Source: Humulus lupulus (lineage: Eukaryota; Streptophyta; Magnoliopsida; Rosales; Cannabaceae). From it: a stretch of DNA of 64,000 nucleotides. The position numbers were made by a program, and so were the translations under genes. Of this stretch, positions 1-9,082 are shown one piece after another; the stretch's first letter is position 1, and each line of letters opens with the position of its first letter. The notes below the pieces were generated by a model. That model was not told where the DNA came from and made no database searches. It worked only from the letters and a program-made list of their open reading frames with translations. The DNA lies in the NCBI RefSeq assembly GCF_963169125.1, contig NC_084801.1:77875696-77939695 (forward strand), in the 5' to 3' direction.

Positions 1-383
1 TTAGGCCTTTTCCAAAATATGAAAGGCAATATTTGAACAACTATTAGTAAGCTGGAAAAACAAGTTAACAAGCAAAAATGTGTTAAACTAAAAATAGTCA
101 CTATTCCTAGGCCAATCATAACAAAACACTCAACATGCTATCAAAATTTAGTGATCCAACTGTATCTTCAAACCATTAACGTAACATACCTAACTTAGAT
201 CCTTAGAAAGATAAACATCAATTTGTTGTTTCTTTTTAGCTAGTTGAATCTTAACATATGGCTGGCATTTTTTTTTTGGAGGGGTTTCATAATATTTAGA
301 TCCAGAAGGAAAAAAAATATACTAGTTCCAATTAGTTGATCATGTTTCAACTAGTGAAAAACTAATGTCATACTATGACTAAC
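1..383. other. AT-rich stretch, probably PFK intron
   Basis: No coding exon is seen here. On the minus strand it lies directly downstream of the donor site (GT at 382-383) of the last visible phosphofructokinase exon, so it is most simply an intron of that gene. The remaining C-terminal exons would then lie left of base 1. Confidence 0.5.
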
Positions 384-2074
384 CTGCCCTGCTCCCTCAG
401 CAACACAGACCACTGCTGATCCTTTTGTCTCAATGAGGTATTTCAGATGTCGCAAAACACCATGAGGACCATGTAAATGGAAAGGTACCTTAAATGTATA
501 AAACCAGTAGCAGTACAGAATCTCAAAAATACATAACCAATTAGTAAATCGCACAAATACCTCTGGTATCAAGAATATATCGATTTGTCCACTAGCCAGG
601 GATGCATGCATAGCAATAAATCCACTGCTACGACCCATCAACTTTATAATTCCTATACCATGGTATGCACTATGTGCCTGTAATAAGGATTGAGAAGTTA
701 ACAAAGATTGTTTTTCCCACTGAATTCTTTAACAATGATATTATAATGCATGAAACTTAAGCAATCAAAATGAAATCGAACAAACCAAAAAATATAATGA
801 AAATTTGTACCTCGATGTAAGCTGAATTAATGGCTCGTTGTGCTTCCTCAACAGCAGTGTCAAACCCAAAAGTTTTGTCCATCAGCAAAATATCATTGTC
901 TATTGTTTTGGGGACCCCAACAACAGCCACCTTTACCCCTCTTCTATAGCACTGAAATGAAAATAGGAAAAGTAGGACATGAGACCTAAATAGAAATGGC
1001 AGGCAAGGTCAAGGCAAGATAAAGGGAAACAACTTACAAATGCAGCAAACAAGTAAAAGTAGTTAAACATATCTAATAAGATGATTCTAGCGGCACGGTC
1101 ATCTATATGGCAGTAAAGTGATTTCTAATTTATACAAAAACATGAACATATAGACATGGTGATGAATCCTAAACTAAAAGCAGAATGAATTCAAGTCATC
1201 GGGAATGGATCAACTTTTAATTCTTGAGACAGCACTTTACATCTACAAATTTAGAACAACTTGTACCAAAGCAATTTATATCCCAAAAGATTTATGCTTT
1301 AAGTAATCTATTCAATAGTGACCTTAGTTATGAATGCATGCCAGACTATGAGATAAGAAACACAGGAATGTAAACAGATACACGCATAACTACCTCTTTG
1401 TGAATTACATTTTCCCCAGCACAAGTTCCATTCCCACCCAGCACAAAAAGTATGTTGATTCCTCTTTCCTGATATCAAATTAATAAATGTTTTCAGGTCA
1501 GGAATCATATGTCCGCAAAATTATTAACTCTAAAGAAACTGAAACAACAAACCTCCATGCTCTCCATGATTTCACTTATGCCTGGTCCTCCACGTGAAAC
1601 TCCTAACAAGCTTCCACCGGATAGGTGAACGTTTTGGACCACTTTTCGGGTTAGCTGATAATCACAATCCAACAGTACAAATACATGTTAACGTACACAC
1701 CTAAAGAAGTTTGGCACTTTCTTTTTGGGAGTGAAACGTCATTAACAAATTAAATGCATATCTAAAAGACAGAAACCGAAACTTACAGGCATTTCAGCAA
1801 ATTCTTTGTCGGAAAATCCACGATAACCATATGGAATCCCCACAATCTTCTTAACTCCATATATTTCAAGTGTAATCACAATCTGCAGCAGATACATAAT
1901 GAATTGTTATATAGGCTCTCATAAATAATTTTTTTCTCACATGTATGTTAAGACTTATCAGTATTTTCTATAGCTACAATATACGCGGAGATCTATTTAT
2001 TTCATTTTTAGTTACTGCCTGATGGAACCGACCTGTCTGATTACATCATTAAGACTAGGGCAGAGGCCTCCACA
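384..2074 (-). pseudogene. PFK: 6-phosphofructokinase gene, seven internal exons; 5' end broken, 3' end outside window
   Basis: Plant ATP-dependent 6-phosphofructokinase, which makes fructose 1,6-bisphosphate in glycolysis. Exons in transcript order are 2033-2074, 1787-1882, 1553-1654, 1394-1468, 811-951, 561-677 and 384-488. All but the first have AG acceptors, all have GT donors, and all join in phase 0. Visible motifs are CGGLCPSLNDVIRQ, GGSLLGVSRGG, VLGGNGT (nucleotide-binding loop), [10 protein letters not shown] (catalytic loop) and MGRSSGFIA (substrate site). The reading stops at GAGQ, so the C-terminal exons should lie left of the window. Odd points: the first motif has S where the family normally has G. 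Just before it the frame meets TAA at 2078-2080, with no AG acceptor between stop and motif, and no exon for the N-terminal region is seen further right. The gene is therefore probably 5'-truncated or disrupted, although the seven exons themselves have no stops. A functional gene with an unseen alternative first exon is less likely. Confidence 0.75.
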
Positions 2075-2100
2075 TTGTTAAGCACCAAATTTCTTAATGA

Positions 2101-2988
2101 TGATTCAAAGTAGGTCAGGGAGGGTTCACGGAAAGAAAAAAAAAAGCCCAGGAAAAAAAAATCAACAAAGGCCAATTGAGATAAACAAGAACCAAGAAAA
2201 GCAAAAATGAAGTTATACAAGAAAAACGATAATAGAACAAGTAACAGTAATGAATGGGCAACAAAAAACAAAGTAGAAAACTTAAGAATCAAAAAACCAA
2301 AAGGGGTTTGGGAAATTTTGAGAGATGAGTAGGTAAAGTGAAACACATATATATATTTAGAGAGAGAGAGAGGGAGGGAGGGAGACGAAGATGGGGGTTG
2401 AATCGGGTGATGGTCTAGGTATGGTGGTGAGGATGTGTTTCGGAGGGTAGGATCTCTTAAACATTGGCTGTAGAGAAGACCTCGTCGACCTCCCTACCGC
2501 ACGCCCAAAGTCGCGAGGCCCCACCATCCCGCTGCACATCTGCAACAAACAGAGAAAGTGCGAACGAGAGAGTGTATACGTGAAAGAAAGAGTGAGCGAC
2601 AGAGAAAGAGAAAGAGAGCCACCTCAAGCTGTCGGAGGGTTACGACTTCCCATGAAGATGGTGGTGGCACTGCCTTCCCGTGGCTGAGCGTGATGGTGGC
2701 GCTGCCTTCCTGCCGCGCATTGGAGGGAAGAGAAGTGGAAATTGGCTAACCCTAAAGCGTTGAAAGGGTCTTTCTTTTTCTTTTTGTTTTTGATGAAAGC
2801 TAATGAGAATATTTTGCGTTTGTGTTTGTTTTTGTTTTGTTTTTCTTTTCCCTCCATTTTAACATTACCCAGCCATTACTTTTTGTTTCCCTCCATTTTA
2901 ACTTTATAGTTTTCTAACTTTTTAGTTTACCTATTATAATACTTTTCCAATTAGCTTATAATAATGTGTTATAGAAAGATGTATTTGG
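2101..2988. other. Low-complexity region upstream of the PFK exons
   Basis: Holds GA/GT-rich tracts (2351-2390, 2565-2620) and T-rich tracts (2770-2850). Several short open frames occur on both strands but none has a recognisable domain. On the minus strand a polypyrimidine run is followed by TTGCAG near 2540-2550, which could be a splice acceptor of a leader exon of the PFK gene. I cannot tie it to PFK protein sequence, so this is a possible old promoter or 5' leader and no more. Confidence 0.3.
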
Positions 2989-3004
2989 TGTAGTGGAGGC
3001 CCCC

Positions 3005-3845
3005 AGGGGCTATCTCCCCGCATGCATAGATGCATGCATCCATACGCGAGTTTCCAGGGACTGTCTCCCCACATGCATAGACACATGCATCCATACGCGA
3101 GTCTCCAAGGGCTGTCTCCCTGCATCCATAGACACATGCACCCATACGTGAGTCTCCAAGGGTTGTCTCCTCTCATGCATAGACACATGCATCCATATGC
3201 GAGTCTCCAAGGGCTGTCTCCCCGCATGCATAGACACATGCACCCATACGCGAGTCTCCAAGGGTTGTCTCCCCGCATGCATAGACACATGCATCCATAC
3301 GCGAGTCTCCAAGGGCTGTCTCCCCGCATGCATAGACACATACATCCATACGCGAGTCTCCAAGGGTTGTCTCCCCGCATGCATAGACACATGCACCCAT
3401 ACGTGAGTCTCCAAGGGTTGTCTCCCTGCATGCATAGACACATGCATCCATCGTGAGTCTCCAAGGGCTGTCTCCCCGCATGCATAGACACATGCATCCA
3501 TACGCGAGTCTCCAAAGGTTGTCTCCCCGCATGCATAGACACATGCATCCATACGCGAGTCTCCAAGGGATGTCTCCCCGCATGCATAGAAACATGCATC
3601 CATACTCGAGTCTCCAAGGGTTTTCTCCCCGCATGCATAGACACATGCATCCATACGCGAGTCTCCAAGGGATGTCTCCCCGCATGCATAGACACATGCA
3701 TCCATGCGCGAGTCTCCAAGGGCTGTCTCCCCGCATGCATACACACATGCACCCGTACATGAGTCTCCAAGAGTTGTCTCCCCGCATGCATAGACACATG
3801 TGTTTCGCTGTGTGAGACACATGCACCCATACCCATGCACATGCA
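3005..3845. repeat. Minisatellite, 51-bp unit, about 16 copies
   Basis: Head-to-tail copies of a unit built on GCATGCATAGACACATGCAT, then CCATACGCGAGTCTCC and AAGGGCTGTCTCCCC. Because 51 is a multiple of three and the unit lacks stops in several frames, long open frames appear on both strands (up to 310 codons, each repeating a 17-residue motif). One copy is a base short (CCATCGTGAG near 3449), which shifts the plus-strand frame. These open frames are by-products of the repeat. Confidence 0.95.
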
Positions 3846-4335
3846 CCACGAGGGTGTCTCTAGCATTAAGCCTTGCGCTTAGGGGAAGCCTCGCATCGCG
3901 GATGGAGCCTCACGCTTCGGGCAAGCCTCACACCGCGAGGGTGTCTTGGAACATATGGAGTTTAAGACCTCCTGAATGGGTGTATGAGGAACAATAAGAG
4001 AGACCCAAAAGAATACGGAATAGCTTGGAAGCAAATACATGTCTCGGAGGAGTGAGAATAACCATTTGGTACAAGGTACCTATACGTATACGGGTACAGG
4101 ATGTACAACCATGAGGAGGACTTAGGCATGATCCTGACATCCATATCAAGTAAGTGGTGGTGGAACAACCTTGTACGAAGAGTGGAGGCACTACCTGCAC
4201 ATCTCTGACCATGTAACAGGGTAGACACCACAACCTTCTGCAACCACTACAACCTACGCCACTACTCTGATAGTGTACATGTGTACAATCGTGTCCCTCG
4301 GGACCACAGTGTACTAAGAGCCATTAGAGCTCTCC

Positions 4336-4343
4336 TATAAATA
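4336..4343 (+). promoter_or_regulatory. TATA box of the LTR
   Basis: TATAAATA lies about 200 bp before the LTR end, in the same position as TATAAATATA of the related element D. Transcription of the retroelement would be expected to start about 30 bp downstream. Confidence 0.55.
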
Positions 4344-4537
4344 AGGACTCACGTCATCATTGATGGGGTTGGAAAATCCTTTGTACGCACAGACAAATAA
4401 GGAATATACAATTTTTACTCCATTGTAGTTCTGCATATTTACTCCTTCAAGTTCTCTCCATCTTCTTCTAAGATATCTTTTCCAATATAGTTTGAGTTTT
4501 CTAACCTGATATCGTTGACGAATTCTCACCGTCAACA

Positions 4538-4650
4538 GTTTGGCGTCGTTTGTGGGAAGAACAAGCATCAAGCCAACGTTCTCTCATCACTTCCAACAAA
4601 GAAAAATGCCAAGGCATTCAAAACGCTTACGACAACTACAAGATGTAGAG
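4538..4650 (+). mobile_element. Start of Tat-type interior (primer-site region), truncated
   Basis: Right after the LTR comes TTTGGCGTCGTTTGTGGGA, the counterpart of TTTGGCGCTGTCTGTGGGA at 57810. A short leader then follows the D leader up to the words around ACAAGATGTAGAGG (compare ACAAGAGGTGGAGG near 57910). Similarity stops at 4650, where the palindromic element begins, and does not resume after 6017. The interior is therefore lost and not merely interrupted. Confidence 0.6.
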
Positions 4651-6017
4651 GTTATATGCATAATAACTTAGTAAATTTTTTTAATACGCAAACATAAATT
4701 ACTATCCAAAATATATGACAATTTCAATTTTTTAGACAAAAATACCCCTAACATTCAAACACTCATTTTCTCTATTAATCCAAACTTTTTCTCTCTAACA
4801 TCTCTCATTCTCTCACTCTCTCACTCTCTCTAACATTCTAATCTTTTAGATCTCAAAAAAATACCAAAATTAAAAAAAAAATCATCTGAAACCGACATTT
4901 GGGTGAAAAAATAAGAACCTCCAAAGTTTTCGTCAAATTTTAGTGCAGAGCATCGAAATTGCATCGAAAAAGCATCGTTTTGGACAAAAATTAAGTTTTC
5001 ATGATTGCATCGAAACATCGTCGATGCACCATCAATTTTGCATTGAAAGACCATCGATTTTGCATCGAAATACCATCGATTTTGCATCGAAAAATCATCG
5101 TTTTGGCCAAAAAACAAGTTTTCATGATTGCATCACAAGAGCATCGAAGCACCATCGATTTTGCATCGAAATTGTATCGAAACACCATAAAAAAAGCATC
5201 TAAATTGCATCAAAACGATGCCTTTTCGATGCAAAATTGATGCAGTTTCGATGCTCTTGCGATGCAACCATGAAAGTTGATTTTTGGCAAAATCAATGCT
5301 TTTTCGATTCAAAATCGATGAAATTTCTATGCAAAATAAATGGTGTTTCGATGCAAAATCGATAGTGTTTTGATGTTTTTGCGATGCAAACATGAAAACT
5401 TGATTTTTCGCCAAAATGATGCTTTTTTGTTGCAAAATTGATGGTGTTTCGATGCAAAATCAATGGTGCATCGATGGTGTGTTTCGATGTGAAATCGATG
5501 GTGTATCTATGTTGTTACGATGAAATCATGAAAACTTGATTTTTGGCCAAAAAGATGTTTTTTCGATACAAAATCAATGGTGTTTCGATGGAAAATCGAT
5601 GGTGCATCGATGATGTTTCGATGCAAAATCGATGGTGTTTTGATGCTGTTGCGATGCAATCATGAAAACTTGATTTTTGGCCAAAGCGATGCTTTTTCGA
5701 TGGAATTTCGATACAAAATCGATGCTCTGTACTGAACTTTGACGAAAACTTTGGAAGTTCATATTTTTTCGCTCAAATGTTTGTTTTAGATGATTTTTTT
5801 TAAAATTTTGGTATTTTTTTGAGATCTACAAGATTATAATGAGAGAGAGTGATGGAATGAGAGATCTTAGAGAGAGAGAGAGAGTTTGGATTGAGAAAGA
5901 AAATGGGTGTTTAAATGTTAGGGTTATTTTTGTCTAAAAAATTGAAATGGTCATATATTTGGATAACAACTTATGTTGGTATATTAAAATATTTCACTAA
6001 GTTATCCTGAATATAAC
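4651..6017. mobile_element. Foldback/MULE-like element made almost entirely of one inverted repeat
   Basis: The left arm (GTTATATGCATAATAACTTAG onward) and the reverse complement of the right arm (GTTATATTCAGGATAACTTAG onward, starting at 6017) align from the ends to the centre near 5240. The outer 300 bp or so of each arm share the tract with AAAAATACC and AGATCTCAAAAAAATACC. The inner part is the GCATCGATTTTGCATCGAAA family listed below. No transposase frame is present. Long terminal inverted repeats suggest a non-autonomous Mutator-like or foldback transposon, but I could not find a clean 9-bp target duplication (left flank GATGTAGAG, right flank ATGAAATTT), so the class is open and the outermost 10-15 bp may be lost on the left. 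Confidence 0.7.
4938..5725. repeat. Inverted higher-order repeat, about 125-135 bp per unit
   Basis: A marker phrase AAGTTTTCATGATTGCATC occurs near 4993 and 5117 on the plus strand. Its complement (GATGC..CATGAAAACTTGATTTTTGG and variants) recurs near 5265, 5390, 5525 and 5660. The marker spacing is 124-135 bp. Between markers sit short words of about 20-24 bp (CATCGATTTTGCATCGAAA), also in opposite orientation on each side of about 5240. A transcript through it could fold into a long hairpin. Confidence 0.85.
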
Positions 6018-6180
6018 ATGAAATTTCCCTATATATGTGTGTGTGCCGTGTATATATATGTGTGACATATGTGTATGCGTGTGTGTATGTATATATATGT
6101 GTGTGTGTGTGTTTGTGTGATATGTGTGTGCCGTGTATATATATATGTATATATATTTTTATGTGTTTTTTATATGTGTA
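6018..6180. repeat. TG/TA microsatellite
   Basis: Runs of TGTGTG and TATATA with a repeated GTGTGCCGTGTATATATATG phrase. Simple-sequence DNA; no gene. Confidence 0.85.
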
Positions 6181-6990
6181 ATAATTTTTTTTATTATTTT
6201 ACTAACTTTGTTTTCTATGTAGGAGAAAACAAATTGGTGTAATTTTTGGAGCTCTTTCTTTAGGATCCTTCTAGGTATGTGTTATGCGTTATGTGTTTTT
6301 ATGTTTATGTATATGCATATATATAATTTTGTGTTTATTGATAAATTTTTCATTTAGAAATTAAAATTGAAAGTTTGGTCATTATTTTAATTAATTTGGT
6401 ACATTGCAATTAACAATTTTGTTAAGTTTAGTTTAGGTAAAAAAATTGTTCATTGACCCGCCGACTATTACTACGAAAAAAGGAATGCCCTTTTCCTTCG
6501 CTAATAGTTATAGGAAATCCCCTAGGATTTCACATAGTACTTTTGCTTTTTAAAAAAATCTTCTTTCTTTTTCTTTTCTTCTTGGCTGGTTCTATCTTTC
6601 ATCAGCTATTAGTGCCGACGACATACCGAAAAAAAGAAAAAAAAAGGATTGTAGTCGATGATTAATTTTTGTGGTATTTGAAAGATGTATCTCTTATTTC
6701 TTGTTTTATTACTATTATTATAATTTATAACTGTTAGAGGAGTTTGAATATCCTACATATTCATTCATAGTGAAGTAGGTTCTATGATACATATTGTATG
6801 TTGCGATGATAACGAAATGTTATGAACTTGTATATATTAGTGAAGTAGGTTTTGGGAAATTTTGGGTGCGGCAGAGATATAAGAAAGAAACTTATTGTGT
6901 GTTGTTTGATTTTTTTTTAATTATTCACAGATGGCTAGGTCATTAGTATACGGGAGATGTTGCACAATTTTTTTTGTAGATTTATGTATT
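6181..6990. other. AT-rich region, no gene recognised
   Basis: A 70-codon open frame at 6453-6665 is rich in Phe, Leu and Lys and ends in a poly-Lys-like stretch; it shows no domain. This may be the left, non-coding part of the CACTA transposon whose genes start near 8340, but no CACTA terminal repeat was found to prove it. Confidence 0.35.
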
Positions 6991-7433
6991 AATTTACTGG
7001 GGATAAGGCGGGATAGAGTAAGGGGTTGGAATGGAATTGAACATAGGGTCGATATAGAGTTGTGGGTCATGGTTAAGGGTTGGGGTCAGAATAGGATCGA
7101 GGATGTGGTTATGGGTCGGGGTTCTTGTTGAAATAAGGTCGGGGTCATGGGTCGGGGTCGGGTTCATGGGTAGGGTTCGGGGATAGGGATTGGGAACGTG
7201 GGTCGTTGGTGGGGGTCGGGGATAGGGATCGGGGTTATGGTTAGGGGTCGGGGTCAAAATAAGGTCAGGGTCGTGAGGGTTCGGGGTCGTGGTTGTGGTT
7301 GTGGTTAGGGGTTGTAATAAGGTTGGGGTAGTGGGTCGGGTTCGGGGATAGGGTAGGGGTCGTGGGTCAGGGTCGTGGGGCATGGTTGTGATCGAGGGTC
7401 GGGGGTTAGGGTCGGAATAGGGTCGAGATTAGT
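6991..7433. repeat. G-rich degenerate repeat (GGGTCGGGGTCGTGGTTA family)
   Basis: Irregular tandem array of words such as GGGTCGGGGTC, GTGGTTAGGGG and GGATAGGG, strongly strand-asymmetric (G on the plus strand). A 129-codon minus-strand frame rich in Pro and Thr (6994-7383) is a by-product of the repeat. Several runs of three or more G close together could form G-quadruplexes. Confidence 0.8.
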
Positions 7434-7596
7434 GTTTGACTTTATAAATTATCATAAGAAATCATAAAACGACATAATATTTGACTTCTGTAATAAGAAG
7501 TTATTACAATATATAAGAAAGGATGATTATTCTGACACAGTGATAATTGTTATTATTTCTAATAACAAAAAGTTATACAAATACAACTAGTGTATG

Positions 7597-7714
7597 CCTT
7601 GGGGATAGTAATATGAGTCAATGTATTCATCTAGGATTCCTCATTTTTCAAGATATTTCTTCAAATATATTGAAAAAATGAGGAGCACTAGATGTCTGCT
7701 TACTATCTCCAAGG
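7597..7714. other. Hairpin-forming sequence, copy 1
   Basis: The left arm, CCTTGGGGATAGTAA followed by CATCTAGGATTCCTCATTTTTCAA, pairs with the right arm TTGAAAAAATGAGGAGCACTAGATG followed by TTACTATCTCCAAGG. The stem has roughly 50 pairs with a few bulges and a short AT-rich loop. It could be a small MITE or a small-RNA precursor; no open frame. Confidence 0.7.
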
Positions 7715-7925
7715 GATCCCTAGGTTGGAATAAGGTCGAGGATAGTATTTGACTTTATAAATTGTCATAAGAAATAATAAAATGACATAATATTTTACTT
7801 TTTTATTTTTTTTGTTTGGTAATAAGAATTTATTACCATATACAAGATAGGATGGTTATTATCATATAGTGATAATTGTTATTACATCTAATAACAAAAA
7901 TCCATAGACATACATGTAGTGGATG

Positions 7926-8052
7926 CCTTGGGGGATAGTAATCAGAGTCAATGTATTCATCTAGTATTCCTTATTTTTTAAAGATATTTCTTCAAATAGA
8001 AATATCCAGAAAAAATGAGGAGTACTAGATGTCTGCCTACTATCTCCAAAGG
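7926..8052. other. Hairpin-forming sequence, copy 2
   Basis: Second copy of the stem-loop: CCTTGGGGGATAGTAA and CATCTAGTATTCCTTATTTTTTAAAG on the left, AAAAAATGAGGAGTACTAGATG and CTACTATCTCCAAAGG on the right. Some changes weaken pairing in the inner arm while the outer stem is kept. Confidence 0.65.
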
Positions 8053-8339
8053 ATCCTCTAGGTAGAAATATGGTAGGTTGGAGTTCGGAATAAAATAATT
8101 AAATAATAAAATATTAATTTAATAATTATAATATGAATGAAATAAAACTAAAATCGAATAAGTTGTACTTCATAAATATATTATTGGTTATTATATATTA
8201 ATATTTAATATTAAACATTTTACAACAATCTTAAAATGTGTGACATCATAATTCACCAAAACTAATTCACCGACCAAGTGAAACAATTGTGATATAATTA
8301 ATATTTTTAAATGGTAGATTTTTTATATTTACCATAGAT

Positions 8340-9082
8340 GGTGATCAATAGAAATTTGACGAAATTAAGAAATCGTGCAGTGATGCTCATTGGAATGGTC
8401 TCCAAAACATCATGAATATGGCGTCACAACACAAAGATTGTGACGGGAGAATAAGATGTCCATACATCAGATGCCTGAATGTTAGACTGCAAACTTTGGA
8501 TGTCTTTCAGGCACATATATTCAATTGGGGTTTTCAATAGAGTTATAAATAGTGGATTTACCATGGGGAAGTCGAGGAAGATGTTGTTGATGACGGGGTC
8601 TATGAGAATGAGCCTATAGATGAGACGTGTGACATCGTTGACGATATTCTTTTACCAAACAATGTTGAAGAAGCTAACAGTGGAATGGGTCAGTATTATG
8701 ATGATTTGTTCGAGATTGAAGGTGAGAAGTATTCGTTTTGTGACTGCATATCATTGGTTAGCTTTTAGCTAAGTTAACACACTTGAAAATGACGAGGAAG
8801 ATACTGAACAACACGTTTGATGAATTGTTGATGTTATAAAAGAATGCATTTCCAGAGGAGAACAAAATTTTGGCATCCCACTATGAGGTTAAAAATATGA
8901 GTAAATTAGGGTTGGGATACTAATCAATCCATGTGTCTAGATATGATTTCTGCTTATTTTATAATCAGCATGCATCTAAAGATTCATGTCCGGTGTGCAG
9001 GTGTAGCAGGTGGATTAATGAAAAGGAAAAAGGTAAAAAGCTTTCGCATACAGCAGAAGAGATGCTATGACATGATACTGGG
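8340..9082 (+). pseudogene. CACTA transposase (TNP2-like), N-terminal part
   Basis: TNP2-type transposases cut and move CACTA elements. The first part resembles the transposon-associated domain: GRIRCPYIRCLN with paired Cys, then FQAHIFNWGF and WIYHGE. Further on come the family landmarks FDELL, AFPEEN, HYEVKNMSKLGLGY, DSCPVCRCSRW and KGKKLSHTAEEML. Frameshifts and stops (for example after FNWGFQ and after GLGY) break the frame. The gene is interrupted by the solo LTR at 9083 and resumes at 10959. Confidence 0.75.

Larger units (their letters stand above)
2989..4537 (+). mobile_element. LTR of a Tat-type Ty3/gypsy retrotransposon
   Basis: The segment runs from TGTAGTGG to GTCAACA. It is followed by TTTGGCGTCG, the same junction that ends the LTR of element D near 57808. 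From about 3840 to 4537 it can be aligned by eye with 57000-57808, including the TATA box and the GGGGTTGGAAAA block downstream of it. The left part is filled by a 51-bp minisatellite, whereas D has a 45-bp minisatellite at the same place. The right boundary is good. The left boundary (2989) is the nearest TG before the repeat and is a guess. Confidence 0.6.
7435..8075. repeat. Tandem duplication, two copies with 313-bp period
   Basis: TTTGACTTTATAAATT at 7435 recurs at 7748, and the following 300 bp or so stay alignable (ATAAGAAAT.ATAAAA.GACATAATATTT, GATAATTGTTATTA, CCTTGGGGATAGTAA). The copies differ by scattered substitutions and small indels, so the duplication is not recent. Each copy carries a hairpin (next two entries). 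Confidence 0.85.

Noticed and set aside
2041..2346. 101-codon minus-strand frame next to the PFK exon
   Set aside because: Phe/Leu-rich translation of T-rich DNA; it overlaps the exon with CGGLCP in another frame and has no domain.
2934..3866. Open frames of 310, 279 and 217 codons on the minus strand
   Set aside because: They follow the 51-bp minisatellite, are open in several frames at once and show only a 17-residue repeat without a known domain.
4938..5725. Possible CRISPR-like array of short repeats
   Set aside because: The repeats are degenerate, change orientation at the centre and have no unique spacers of constant length; the setting is a plant transposon.
6453..6665. 70-codon plus-strand frame
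   Set aside because: Hydrophobic and Lys-rich low-complexity translation with no recognisable domain or gene context.
6994..7383. Pro/Thr-rich minus-strand frame of 129 codons
   Set aside because: It is the complement of the G-rich repeat; low complexity and no domain.
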